From Chryseobacterium oncorhynchi (GTDB lineage: Bacteria; Bacteroidota; Bacteroidia; Flavobacteriales; Weeksellaceae), in NCBI RefSeq assembly GCF_002899895.1, contig NZ_PPEI02000003.1:496001-560000 (forward strand): a stretch of 64,000 nucleotides of DNA. The letters run 5' to 3'. Below, piece by piece: positions 36,261 to 45,043 of the stretch (position 1 is its first letter; each line of letters starts with the position of its first letter). The notes below the pieces were generated by a model. The model ran no database searches. It was given only the letters and a program-made list of their open reading frames with translations, and had not been told where the DNA came from. The translations under genes and the position numbers were made by a program.

Positions 36261-36291
36261 AAAAAGCCGTCCCATTGGGACGGCTTTTTTT
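36261..36291 (+). terminator. Intrinsic terminator after infB
   Basis: GCCGTCCC and GGGACGGC pair around a three-base loop and are flanked by an A-run and a T-run of seven. This is a textbook terminator that could also work in reverse. Confidence 0.93.
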
Positions 36292-36870
36292 GTGTATAAT
36301 TTCTGCTAAAAATGACCTTTCTTATTCAGTCGTTACTCGTTAGGTTTTAGTGGCTTAAAAAAGCTATTAAGTCTTTTTTAGATAAATTTATTTTGTTTCC
36401 TATTATTATATAAGGGGCGATCTTTGATAAGTTTTTAAAATAATATTGAATTTCATTATTCCCTTTTAAGGGAATGGGTATCGTATCTAAAATTGGCGTT
36501 TCAAGAGGCTTTTTAGGTTTATGAAAAAGAGACTTGTTAAAATTTGGGTATATATTGATAAGTAATTTTGAGAATAGGGTTGATATTTTACTTGGATATA
36601 GTTAGTTCGTTGAAAATTAGCACTATTATAATTTAGATTTGTTATAAATAATTTTTTTTTAACTGATTATTAAGTGTTAAAATAAGTGTTTTTTCGAGAC
36701 GATTTTAAATTTTGTTAAATTTAAATCATTGAAAATTGTGAATTCTTCTATATATAGGGCTTTTGGCTTATCGGATTGTGAATGAAACTACCGAATGTGT
36801 AGGTGAAAAATTTGCTAGTGTTAATATTTATTAACATATTTGCCTCTAAAATATATTAAAATTTGTTAAT
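36292..36870 (+). other. AT-rich gene-free region upstream of susC (first pair)
   Basis: About 580 bases with no convincing open frame on either strand. It contains TTCCCTTTTAAGGGAA (36459-36474), an imperfect AT-rich palindrome at 36701-36727, and the promoter of the susC gene at its right end. No known RNA family was recognised. The length suggests regulator binding upstream of the transporter operon. Confidence 0.4.
36811..36842 (+). promoter_or_regulatory. Promoter and palindromic site of the first susCD pair
   Basis: TTTG at 36811-36814 and CATATTTG at 36835-36842 (one mismatch to TAnnTTTG) are 20 bases apart. Between them GTTAATATTTATTAAC (36820-36835) is a perfect 7-bp inverted repeat with a two-base centre, placed where a repressor or activator would act. 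Confidence 0.5.
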
Positions 36871-39800
36871 ATGAATGTTAAACTACGTGTACTATCTGCA
36901 GGAGTTTTGTTCTTTATGGGAGGACAGACGTTGCTGGCACAAAAAAAAACTAATGATACAATTTCTGAAACAAAGGAGATTGATGAAGTAGTAGTTGTTG
37001 CTTTCGGAACTCAAAAGAAGCAGTCTATTGCTGGGTCTGTTGCAAAGATTGATGCAAAAGAACTTGCCAACGTTCAATCGAGTAACATGATCACTTCACT
37101 ATCCGGTAAAGTGGGTGGGGTACAGATTACTACGAATTCAGGACAACCTGGGGATCCACCACAGGTTAGATTTAGAGGTCTAGGATCTTTATCTTCTTCA
37201 AATAACCCTCTTTATGTAGTGGATGGTATGCCTTTTAATGGGAATATCAGTGCATTAAATAATAATGATATTGAAAGTATCACTTTCTTAAAGGATGCAT
37301 CTGCTAACGCATTGTACGGTAGTAGAGGAGCAAACGGGGTTGTAATGATTACAACTAAGAAAGGGAAAAAAGGAAAAATGAATGTTACTTTTGATACAAA
37401 ATTCGGGGTTAACTCGAGAGCTGTAAAAGAGTATGATTTAATAACGGATCCAGGAGAGTTTTATCAGGTTTATTTTGAGAGACTTAGAATAACCAATATG
37501 GCTCAGGGGATGAACTATGCAGATGCATCTGCTGCTGCTGCTGCTGATCTTATTGATGGAGATGAGGGGCTACGTTATAATGCTTATAATGTACCTGGCG
37601 AACAGTTAATTGACCCTGTAACAGGAAAGCTTAACCCTAATGCTAAACTTTTATATCAAGATGATTGGCAAAAAGAAATGTTTAAGCCAAACACTAGACA
37701 GGAATATAACGTAAGTCTTCAGGCAGGATCTGAGAAACTTAACACTTATTTCTCAATGGGATATCTAAATGATCAAGGTTTCTTATTGAATTCAGGATTT
37801 AAGAGATTTACAGGACGTTCAAAGGTTGATTATCAGATTACAGATAAATTAAAATTAAGTACTTCATTCAACTATACTAGAGCTGACCAAACTGCTCCAA
37901 ACTCTCAGTCAGGAAACTCTCAGTATTCCAACCTAATTGGATGGGGAAGAAATATTGCTCCTATCTATCCAATCTGGGCTAGAAATGCTGATGGTAGTTT
38001 AAAATATACGAGAGAGGGGGATGTAATGTACGATTTTGGTCATACAGGTAACCCTAATGGTATGGGCTTAATGAGACCTTATGGAGCTGGATTGAATGCT
38101 TATGCTAAGGCTCAGTTAGACCAAGTTAGAAATATTGAAGATAATATTAATGGTAGAGCTAGTTTATCTTGGGACTTCTTTGATGGATTCAACTTTACTT
38201 ATAACTTCGGTGTAGATATCTTAAATGGTAACTATAGTGGTTACGGTAACCCTCTAGGTGGTGACTATTATGGATATAATGGACAGGTGAGATCTTCCAC
38301 TTCATTCGAACAAACATTTAATAACCAACAGTTATTGTCTTGGAAAAAGAACTTCGGGAAGCATAATCTTGATATCATGATTGGTCATGAAAACAATGAT
38401 TATACTGCAAAGTACCTTTCCGGAACAAGAACTAACTTGGTAATCCCTGGTTTGAATAACGTAAGTAACGGTTCAAGATTCTCGGATCTAAATGGATATA
38501 ATGACTACTATAATGTTGAAGGTTTCTTATCTAGAGTGAATTATGGTTATGACAATAAATATTTTGTTAATGCCAGCTTCAGAAGAGATGGATCTTCAGT
38601 ATTCAGCCCTGAAAACAGATGGGGTAACTTCTTCGGATTAGGAGGTGCATGGATGGTATCTAATGAAGACTTCTTAAAAGGTAACAAAGCTATTACAAGT
38701 TTAAAACTTAAAGCAAGTTACGGAGAGCAAGGGAATGATGCTTTGTTCTATCCAGCTTCAGCAACAATCAACCACAGAAGTTATTTTGGATACGCAAGAA
38801 ACTATAAAGCATACCAATCTCAATGGGAGAATATCCCTGATGCAGGTGGTAATACTTCTATTGTAGAGGTATACGTTGGAAATGATAATATCAAATGGGA
38901 AACTTCTAAGAACTTTAACACAGGGTTTGAGCTAGAATTATTCAATAGAGTTAATATTGATGTTGAATACTTCCAAAGAAAAGTTAAGGATCTTCTATTT
39001 AACTTCCCACTACAAGGATCTACAGGTAAAGAATTCCAATCAAGAAATGTTGGAGATATGCAGAACACTGGGGTTGAATTGAACATTTCAGCTGATATCA
39101 TCAAAGGGGAAGACTTTAACTGGTCAGTTTTTGGAAACGGTACTTACTATAAAAATAAAGTTACTTACCTACCAAGTTCATTCGTTTCAGGATTATTCAA
39201 ATTTGACGAAGGTAAAGAAGCGTATACTTACTATATGAGAAAATTTGCAGGAGTAAATGCTGCTAATGGAAATGGTATATGGTATGTGGATACAAAAGAT
39301 GCAAATGGTAATGTTACAGGACAAACAACGACTGAGAACTATGCTGCCGCTTCTTTTTATTCACTAGATAAATCTGCTAACCCTAAATATTACGGAGGAT
39401 TTGGAACTAAAGTAGGATACAAAGGAATTAACCTTTCTGTGAATTTCGGATACCAATTCGGAGGGTACATGTATGATGCTACTTATGCAGGTATGCTACA
39501 GTCTAGATCATCAGGTGATGTTACTAATTTCCACAAGGATATCTATAATACGTGGACACCTAACAATACCAATGCTTCAATGCCAGCTGTTGATAGAGCT
39601 AGACAAAATAACATGGGGGCTTCTGATCTATTCTTGATTAAATCTGATTATATAAGTTTGGAGGATGCTTCCATCACTTATGATCTTAGCAAGAATCTAT
39701 TGCCAGAAGGAGTTTCAGGAGTTACTTTTGGAGTATTCGGTACTAACCTGGCGCTTTGGTCAAAAAGAAAAGGAATGGATCCACGTTTGACAAACTTAGG

Positions 39801-39885
39801 TAGCCCGTTGGCGACGAATGGTACGTCTCTGAACAAATATGGAGCTCAAAGAACAATCTCTTTTGGTTTAACAGTTAAATTTTAA
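36871..39885 (+). CDS. SusC/RagA family TonB-linked outer membrane transporter
   Basis: This 1004-residue protein has a signal peptide (first about 24 residues, ending LLAQ). A TonB-box-like segment EIDEVVVVAFGTQKK then leads directly into a plug domain (VRFRGLGSLSSSNNPLYVVDG, LKDASANALYGSRGANGV) and a C-terminal 22-strand beta barrel ending in an aromatic LTVKF. It lacks the CarboxypepD-like N-terminal extension common in SusC proteins. SusC forms a TonB-driven channel capped by a SusD lipoprotein, encoded six bases downstream. The substrate is unknown; no glycan-degrading enzyme or regulator is adjacent, so it need not be a sugar. Confidence 0.93.
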   Translation: MNVKLRVLSAGVLFFMGGQTLLAQKKTNDTISETKEIDEVVVVAFGTQKKQSIAGSVAKIDAKELANVQSSNMITSLSGKVGGVQITTNSGQPGDPPQVRFRGLGSLSSSNNPLYVVDGMPFNGNISALNNNDIESITFLKDASANALYGSRGANGVVMITTKKGKKGKMNVTFDTKFGVNSRAVKEYDLITDPGEFYQVYFERLRITNMAQGMNYADASAAAAADLIDGDEGLRYNAYNVPGEQLIDPVTGKLNPNAKLLYQDDWQKEMFKPNTRQEYNVSLQAGSEKLNTYFSMGYLNDQGFLLNSGFKRFTGRSKVDYQITDKLKLSTSFNYTRADQTAPNSQSGNSQYSNLIGWGRNIAPIYPIWARNADGSLKYTREGDVMYDFGHTGNPNGMGLMRPYGAGLNAYAKAQLDQVRNIEDNINGRASLSWDFFDGFNFTYNFGVDILNGNYSGYGNPLGGDYYGYNGQVRSSTSFEQTFNNQQLLSWKKNFGKHNLDIMIGHENNDYTAKYLSGTRTNLVIPGLNNVSNGSRFSDLNGYNDYYNVEGFLSRVNYGYDNKYFVNASFRRDGSSVFSPENRWGNFFGLGGAWMVSNEDFLKGNKAITSLKLKASYGEQGNDALFYPASATINHRSYFGYARNYKAYQSQWENIPDAGGNTSIVEVYVGNDNIKWETSKNFNTGFELELFNRVNIDVEYFQRKVKDLLFNFPLQGSTGKEFQSRNVGDMQNTGVELNISADIIKGEDFNWSVFGNGTYYKNKVTYLPSSFVSGLFKFDEGKEAYTYYMRKFAGVNAANGNGIWYVDTKDANGNVTGQTTTENYAAASFYSLDKSANPKYYGGFGTKVGYKGINLSVNFGYQFGGYMYDATYAGMLQSRSSGDVTNFHKDIYNTWTPNNTNASMPAVDRARQNNMGASDLFLIKSDYISLEDASITYDLSKNLLPEGVSGVTFGVFGTNLALWSKRKGMDPRLTNLGSPLATNGTSLNKYGAQRTISFGLTVKF

Positions 39886-39890
39886 TTAAA

Positions 39891-41348
39891 ATGAAAAAAA
39901 TATTCGGAATACTATTTTGTTCCACTATCATATTAACAGGGTGTAGCAAAGATTATTTGGAAACTGATTTGAAATCAACGATTAATCAGGGGCAAATTGA
40001 TTCATCGCCAGCAGCTTTACAAGGGCTTGTGAATGGTGTTTATACCAGTCTACATACCCAGGGTTTATCAGAACAACTTACTCACGAAGCTTGGGGACAT
40101 AAAGCGGTACTTTCTGCTATGGATATGATGTCCAATGATATGTTGAATAATAGAGGAAGTTGGTTCAATAATTTCTATAACTATACGGCAAGAATTCAAA
40201 CCAGTGTTAGAACAACAATGATTTGGAATACGTATTATCAGCAAATTAGAGCTGTTAATACTGTAATTGCTTCGATTGAAAAGACTGGGGTTACTTCTGA
40301 CAACAAAGCAATCTACGGTCAGGCATTAGCCCTAAGAGGATATATGCACTTCATGTTGGCTCGTGTTTTTGGACCAACATATGTAGGACATTTAAATGCA
40401 GATTGTATTCCTGTTTATACTGAAGTTACTTTAGTTGGGAAAACTCGTTCTAATGTAGATACTGTATACAAGCAAATCGTTAAGGATCTAACAGATTCAT
40501 TACCTTATTTAGTTGGATATACTAGAGATAACAAGGAGAAAGTTGATTCTCGTGTAGCGAAGGCATTTCTTGCAGAGATTTACCTAGAAATGGGGAATTA
40601 TGCTGGTGCTGCTACAATGGCTCATGATGCTAGAACAGGTATTACTCAGCCAACAGAAGAACAATGGTTGGATGGTTTCTATGATCTTCAAGCGAGTCCA
40701 GATGCAATTTGGGGAGGAATTATCTCAGAAGCTACAACTTCTTTCGTAGCAAGTTTCTTTGGACACTTTGATAATACTGATCCAAACGGATATGCTGTTG
40801 CTTTCAATAAGTTGATTGATAGAAGATTGTATGATGCAATGCCTGCGACTGACTATAGAAAAAAAGCTTTCCAGTCTGCTAATAATGCAGCTCCTTATAA
40901 TGGAGTGGATGGTGTAAGTTTACCTAAATATGCTAACATTAAATTTATTGATAAGTCAATAGGTCAAGGAGGTGATTACATTTACATGAGAGCATCAGAA
41001 ATGTATTATATTGAGGCTGAAGGTTTGGCGAAATCAGGTAATGAGGCAGGAGCAAAAGCTGTTTTAGCTGAAATTACTCAATTGAGAAACCCAGCTTATG
41101 CTGTAACAGCAGCAGGTCCTGCATTAATTGATGAGATTATTCTACAAAAGAGAATCGAGTTATGGGGCGAAGGATATGCTTGGACTGATATGAAGAGATT
41201 AGGAGTAGGTCTATTAAGAGACTACCCAGGAACTAACCATAATCTTGCTGCAGGTAGAATAAACATTCCGGCTGGAGATTTAAGGTTTACTTTCCAAATT
41301 CCTCAAGCTGAAATTTTAGCTAATCCAAATGTTACACAAAACCCTTAA
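39891..41348 (+). CDS. SusD/RagB family surface lipoprotein
   Basis: This 485-residue protein has a lipoprotein signal peptide with lipobox LTGC and Cys18 as the lipidated residue. The rest follows the SusD layout: tetratricopeptide-like helices (GQALALRGYMHFMLARVFG, VDSRVAKAFLAEIYLEMGNY), then YMRASEMYYIEAEGLAKSG and the late EIILQKRIELWGEG. It caps the SusC channel at the cell surface and binds the ligand. It is separated from susC by five bases and followed by a hairpin terminator. The ligand is unknown. Confidence 0.93.
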   Translation: MKKIFGILFCSTIILTGCSKDYLETDLKSTINQGQIDSSPAALQGLVNGVYTSLHTQGLSEQLTHEAWGHKAVLSAMDMMSNDMLNNRGSWFNNFYNYTARIQTSVRTTMIWNTYYQQIRAVNTVIASIEKTGVTSDNKAIYGQALALRGYMHFMLARVFGPTYVGHLNADCIPVYTEVTLVGKTRSNVDTVYKQIVKDLTDSLPYLVGYTRDNKEKVDSRVAKAFLAEIYLEMGNYAGAATMAHDARTGITQPTEEQWLDGFYDLQASPDAIWGGIISEATTSFVASFFGHFDNTDPNGYAVAFNKLIDRRLYDAMPATDYRKKAFQSANNAAPYNGVDGVSLPKYANIKFIDKSIGQGGDYIYMRASEMYYIEAEGLAKSGNEAGAKAVLAEITQLRNPAYAVTAAGPALIDEIILQKRIELWGEGYAWTDMKRLGVGLLRDYPGTNHNLAAGRINIPAGDLRFTFQIPQAEILANPNVTQNP

Positions 41349-41374
41349 TCGGTTAGTTTAATATTCATAATACT

Positions 41375-41408
41375 AAATAGGCTGTCTCACTTTCGAGACA
41401 GCCTATTT
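41375..41408 (+). terminator. Intrinsic terminator after the first susCD pair
   Basis: AAATAGGCTGTCTC and GAGACAGCCTATTT form a perfect 14-bp stem with a six-base loop, followed by TTATTTA. It can act in both directions. Confidence 0.88.
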
Positions 41409-41425
41409 TATTTACTATTATTTCT

Positions 41426-41433
41426 TATTTTTG
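41426..41433 (+). promoter_or_regulatory. -7 box of the porin gene
   Basis: TATTTTTG fits TAnnTTTG and lies 17 bases before the ATG, directly after the preceding terminator. A -33 TTG is not evident. Confidence 0.5.
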
Positions 41434-41450
41434 CTGTACAATAATGAATA

Positions 41451-43406
41451 ATGAAGTATATCCTTTTCATAATCACTCTCTTTAGCTTTACTGCCAAGGC
41501 ACAAGTTGTAAATACAGCAGATCCAAATAAGTCTAAGCCATCAGAAGATACCATAGTCATAGATTCAGGTAAGAAAGATTCCTTAAAAATCTTTAAACCT
41601 ACCATCAACGACTATCAATTTCAAACCCAGTTTTCAGAAAAGAAAGTTTTTGATACGGTGATGACTTTTGATAAAACCCTTATCTTTTCACAATACAATA
41701 ATACCGATAACTTTGGAAGAGTACAGCCTGCTAATATAGGTGCAGGATTCAATCCATTGGTTTTTGAAGTAAATGCTGAACAGAATCTTTCCTTGTTACC
41801 ATCCAATAAATCTTATATGATTCTTGGAGCCAATGATGTAAAGTATTATGATGTAAAAACTCCTACTGCAGCATTTATCTATCATAATGCTATGAGAAAT
41901 GGAGCCGCTTTACAATCTACCTACACTCAAAATATTGGAAAAAGGTTCAACTTTGCACTTGAATACGTGGGACTTCGTTCACAGGGGTTGTATAGAAATT
42001 CATTATCAGCAAATAACAATACCTTATTCTCGGGACATTATATTTCTAAAAGTGGTGACTATGAACTTTTCGCCCATTACCTTCATCAAAATGTAAATAA
42101 TCAGGAAAGTGGTGGTATTACTGAAGATAACTTGTTTCAAGATGGAGATAGTAATTACAAAAATAGACAGAACGCTCAGGTAAATTTAGCATCAAGTAGT
42201 TCACAATATGCTTATAGAAGATACTATTTGAGCCACCAGTTTACTCCATTTAATGCAGAGAAATTTCCTTTTAGCATCAGACATACAATGTCTCACCAAG
42301 GAAATAAGTATTACTATAATCAGGGAGCCTTAGAAACTTATTGGTATGACCTGCCTACGGAATTAGTCAACGGTTTTCCATTGACTACAAAAAAATATTC
42401 TAGTAACTTTAGCAATACAGTAAGCTTGGTTTTTAACAATGAAAAATTCAAGCTGGATGCCGGAGTTCGTTACCAGACCATTAAGTTGGGGATAAGAGAT
42501 GTTGTTTCCTTTAACGGGATTCCTTTTCCTGAAGAGCTTAAGGAAAGCAGAATTGGAGCTGTAGGGAATCTACAGGTAAAATTGTGGGATAAAGTTCAGT
42601 TGAATTCATTTTTAGAATTTTCAAACGGAAGCCAGTTTAAGAGTTTCCTTAAAACAACAAACAACCTGAAATTTGAACCCATAAAAGATTACTTTGTTAA
42701 TGCAAAAGTGAATTTCCAAAGTGCTTATCCCTCATTCAACTACTTATTAAATACTTCAGTTTACAACAATTTCAATTATTATCTTGAAAATGCAAAAAAT
42801 CAATCTGTGATGGAAATTGGAGGAAGTGTCAATCTGAAATGGTTCAAGACACAAATCTTTGCCAACTACTTCAGAATCGATAATTATACTTACCTTGATA
42901 ACGATGTAAAGCCAGGATTTGGAGCCACACCAAAGCAGAGTGAAAGCTCAGTGAATATCTCTCAGATTGGAGGAGATGCAACATTCAGCTATGGTAAATT
43001 TCATTTGAATACAAGATTGCATTTTCAAAATGTAATGACTAATAAAAATTTGTTACCATTGCCAAGCTTTATTGGAAGAGCCAATTTCTTCTACCAAACG
43101 CAGGCTTTCAAAAAGGCAGCTGAAATTCAGGCAGGACTTAAGGTATATTACTTCTCTAAATTTGCTTCAAGAGACTATTCACCGATCCTTAATGAATATA
43201 TTCTTCCCAATGCAGATTCGTTCTCAATCGGAGGGCAACCAATTATTGATTTATATATCAATATGAAAGTTAAAAAGATGTTTTTTTTCATAGAGGGTCA
43301 ACAAATGGGAACCTTTATTTCTAATAACAAAGCATATGCGTTTCCACATTATCCGGTGTATGATTTCAGATTGAATATTGGAATTGTGTGGTATATGTTC
43401 AACTAA
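41451..43406 (+). CDS. Putative outer membrane porin (Porin_10-like)
   Basis: This 651-residue protein starts with a signal peptide (MKYILFIITLFSFTAKAQ). A polar stretch rich in Asp, Lys and Ser follows, then many alternating beta strands with aromatic girdle residues, ending IGIVWYMFN. The pattern and the ANIGAGFNPLVFEVNAEQN region fit the putative porin family common in Flavobacteriia (Porin_10). It probably forms an outer membrane beta barrel of unknown cargo. It has its own -7 box after the susCD terminator. bshC begins 12 bases after its stop, so the two may share a transcript. Confidence 0.78.
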   Translation: MKYILFIITLFSFTAKAQVVNTADPNKSKPSEDTIVIDSGKKDSLKIFKPTINDYQFQTQFSEKKVFDTVMTFDKTLIFSQYNNTDNFGRVQPANIGAGFNPLVFEVNAEQNLSLLPSNKSYMILGANDVKYYDVKTPTAAFIYHNAMRNGAALQSTYTQNIGKRFNFALEYVGLRSQGLYRNSLSANNNTLFSGHYISKSGDYELFAHYLHQNVNNQESGGITEDNLFQDGDSNYKNRQNAQVNLASSSSQYAYRRYYLSHQFTPFNAEKFPFSIRHTMSHQGNKYYYNQGALETYWYDLPTELVNGFPLTTKKYSSNFSNTVSLVFNNEKFKLDAGVRYQTIKLGIRDVVSFNGIPFPEELKESRIGAVGNLQVKLWDKVQLNSFLEFSNGSQFKSFLKTTNNLKFEPIKDYFVNAKVNFQSAYPSFNYLLNTSVYNNFNYYLENAKNQSVMEIGGSVNLKWFKTQIFANYFRIDNYTYLDNDVKPGFGATPKQSESSVNISQIGGDATFSYGKFHLNTRLHFQNVMTNKNLLPLPSFIGRANFFYQTQAFKKAAEIQAGLKVYYFSKFASRDYSPILNEYILPNADSFSIGGQPIIDLYINMKVKKMFFFIEGQQMGTFISNNKAYAFPHYPVYDFRLNIGIVWYMFN

Positions 43407-43418
43407 AAACGATACAAG

Positions 43419-45005
43419 TTGAAAACAATTAATAAAATATCATTTAACGATATAGAAAGCATACCTCAATTGGTAAAAGATTTTTTGAATCAAAAAATTG
43501 AGGGTTTTGAAGAAAATACATTCTCTTTAGATAATTTTAAAAAACAAATTCATTTAAAGCAAAATTCTTTCACTCCAAGTAAAAGAAATGTTTTGTCAAG
43601 TACCTTTGAGAGGCAGCTTGCAGATCTTGACCTTTCTTCGAGGCAAAAGGAAAATATAGAAAATCTAAGGCAGGTCAATACATTTACGATTACAACAGGG
43701 CATCAGTTGAATCTTTTTTCAGGACCTGTTTTCTTTGTCTACAAAATTTTGCAGACCATTAAAACATGTACCTATCTGAAAGAAAATTTTCCTGATTTCA
43801 ACTTTGTGCCGGTTTATTGGATGGCATCCGAGGATCACGATTTTGTGGAAATTAACCATTTCAAGACCGAAAATAATTATTACGAAACTAATGAGACATC
43901 AGGTGGTCCAGTAGGTAGAATTCAAATTAATGACACCTATTTTATTTCAGAGTTTGAAAAAGAGTTCAAGGATTCTATTTTTGGGACTGAATTGATTTTA
44001 ATGCTGAAAGAAGCTTATAAAGTTGGAAATACTTTAACGCAAGCGATTAAAATATTGGTCAATCGTCTTTTTTCTGAGTTTGGACTTTTGATATTAGATG
44101 GAGATTCAAGAGAGCTTAAAGAACAGATCAAAGATGTTTTTAAGGATGAATTACTTCACTTCAGTTTGCAAAAAGCTTCAAAAGATAAAGTAGATTTCCT
44201 TACAGAAAAATATGGAAAGGTTCAGGTGAATCCTCGTGATATCAATCTTTTTTATCTTTCTGAAACAAGAGACAGAATTGATTTTAACGGACAGAAATAT
44301 ATTGTTGTAGATACCAATATCCAGTTTACAGAAGAAGAGATCATCACAGAACTGGAAAATCATCCTGAAAGATTCAGTCCGAATGCTTTAATGCGTCCGG
44401 TGTATCAGGAGGAAGTATTACCCAATCTAGCCTATATTGGAGGAAATGCAGAAATTATGTACTGGCTGGAACTGAAAGATTATTTTTCAAAAATTAATAT
44501 TCCGTTTCCAATCCTGATCCCAAGAAACTCTATGCTTTTCCTAAAAGAAAAAACAGTAGGGAAAATTGAGAAGCTTGATCTTAAAATTGAAGATTTTTTC
44601 CAGAATTTCACAGTGATTACCAATCATAAAATTTTAAAGGATAATCCTATTTTAAAATCACTGGAAGAAAAAGAAGAGCTTTTAATCAACAATTTTGCTC
44701 AGCTGAAAGTTTCTGCAGAATCCACTGAAAAATCCTTTGGAAATATGGTGAAAGCAGAAGAAGTAAGACAATTGAAATCTTTTAAAAGAATGAAAAAGCG
44801 TCTGCTTCATGCTGAAAAAATAAAACAAAATGAATTGCTGGAAAGACTTGAAAATTTATTTTTAGATGTACATCCATCTAAAACCTGGCAAGAAAGAGTC
44901 TATAACTTTAGTGTATTCTTTTCGGATTATGGCTATTCGTGGCTTGAAAATTGTTTGGAAGAGATGGTGGTTCAAGATTCCAAATTAATAATTGTTGCCA
45001 TTTAA
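43419..45005 (+). CDS. bshC: Bacillithiol synthase, cysteine-adding enzyme
   Basis: This 528-residue BshC-family protein contains FTITTGHQLNLFSGPVFFVY, MASEDHDFVEIN and a long helical C-terminal coiled coil (residues about 400-480). BshC adds cysteine to glucosaminyl-malate to complete bacillithiol, the low-molecular-weight thiol of Firmicutes and many Bacteroidota. The start is a TTG at 43419: the frame has a stop (the porin TAA) just upstream and no ATG before the conserved region, and MKTINKISFNDIESIP looks like a genuine N-terminus. It is 12 bases after the porin gene. bshA and bshB are not in the window. Confidence 0.88.
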   Translation: MKTINKISFNDIESIPQLVKDFLNQKIEGFEENTFSLDNFKKQIHLKQNSFTPSKRNVLSSTFERQLADLDLSSRQKENIENLRQVNTFTITTGHQLNLFSGPVFFVYKILQTIKTCTYLKENFPDFNFVPVYWMASEDHDFVEINHFKTENNYYETNETSGGPVGRIQINDTYFISEFEKEFKDSIFGTELILMLKEAYKVGNTLTQAIKILVNRLFSEFGLLILDGDSRELKEQIKDVFKDELLHFSLQKASKDKVDFLTEKYGKVQVNPRDINLFYLSETRDRIDFNGQKYIVVDTNIQFTEEEIITELENHPERFSPNALMRPVYQEEVLPNLAYIGGNAEIMYWLELKDYFSKINIPFPILIPRNSMLFLKEKTVGKIEKLDLKIEDFFQNFTVITNHKILKDNPILKSLEEKEELLINNFAQLKVSAESTEKSFGNMVKAEEVRQLKSFKRMKKRLLHAEKIKQNELLERLENLFLDVHPSKTWQERVYNFSVFFSDYGYSWLENCLEEMVVQDSKLIIVAI

Positions 45006-45024
45006 TTTTAAAGAAGTATTTTTG
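44995..45024 (+). promoter_or_regulatory. Promoter of the LysM gene
   Basis: TTG at 44995-44997 and TATTTTTG at 45017-45024 are 19 bases apart. The -33 element lies inside the end of bshC. The ATG follows 20 bases after the -7 box. Confidence 0.6.
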
Positions 45025-45043
45025 TAAATTATAATTATCGAAT

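Noticed and set aside
36292-36810. Search for an RNA gene or hidden ORF in the long gap before susC
   Set aside because: Only AT-rich hairpins common by chance and no frame above about 30 codons with protein-like content were seen.
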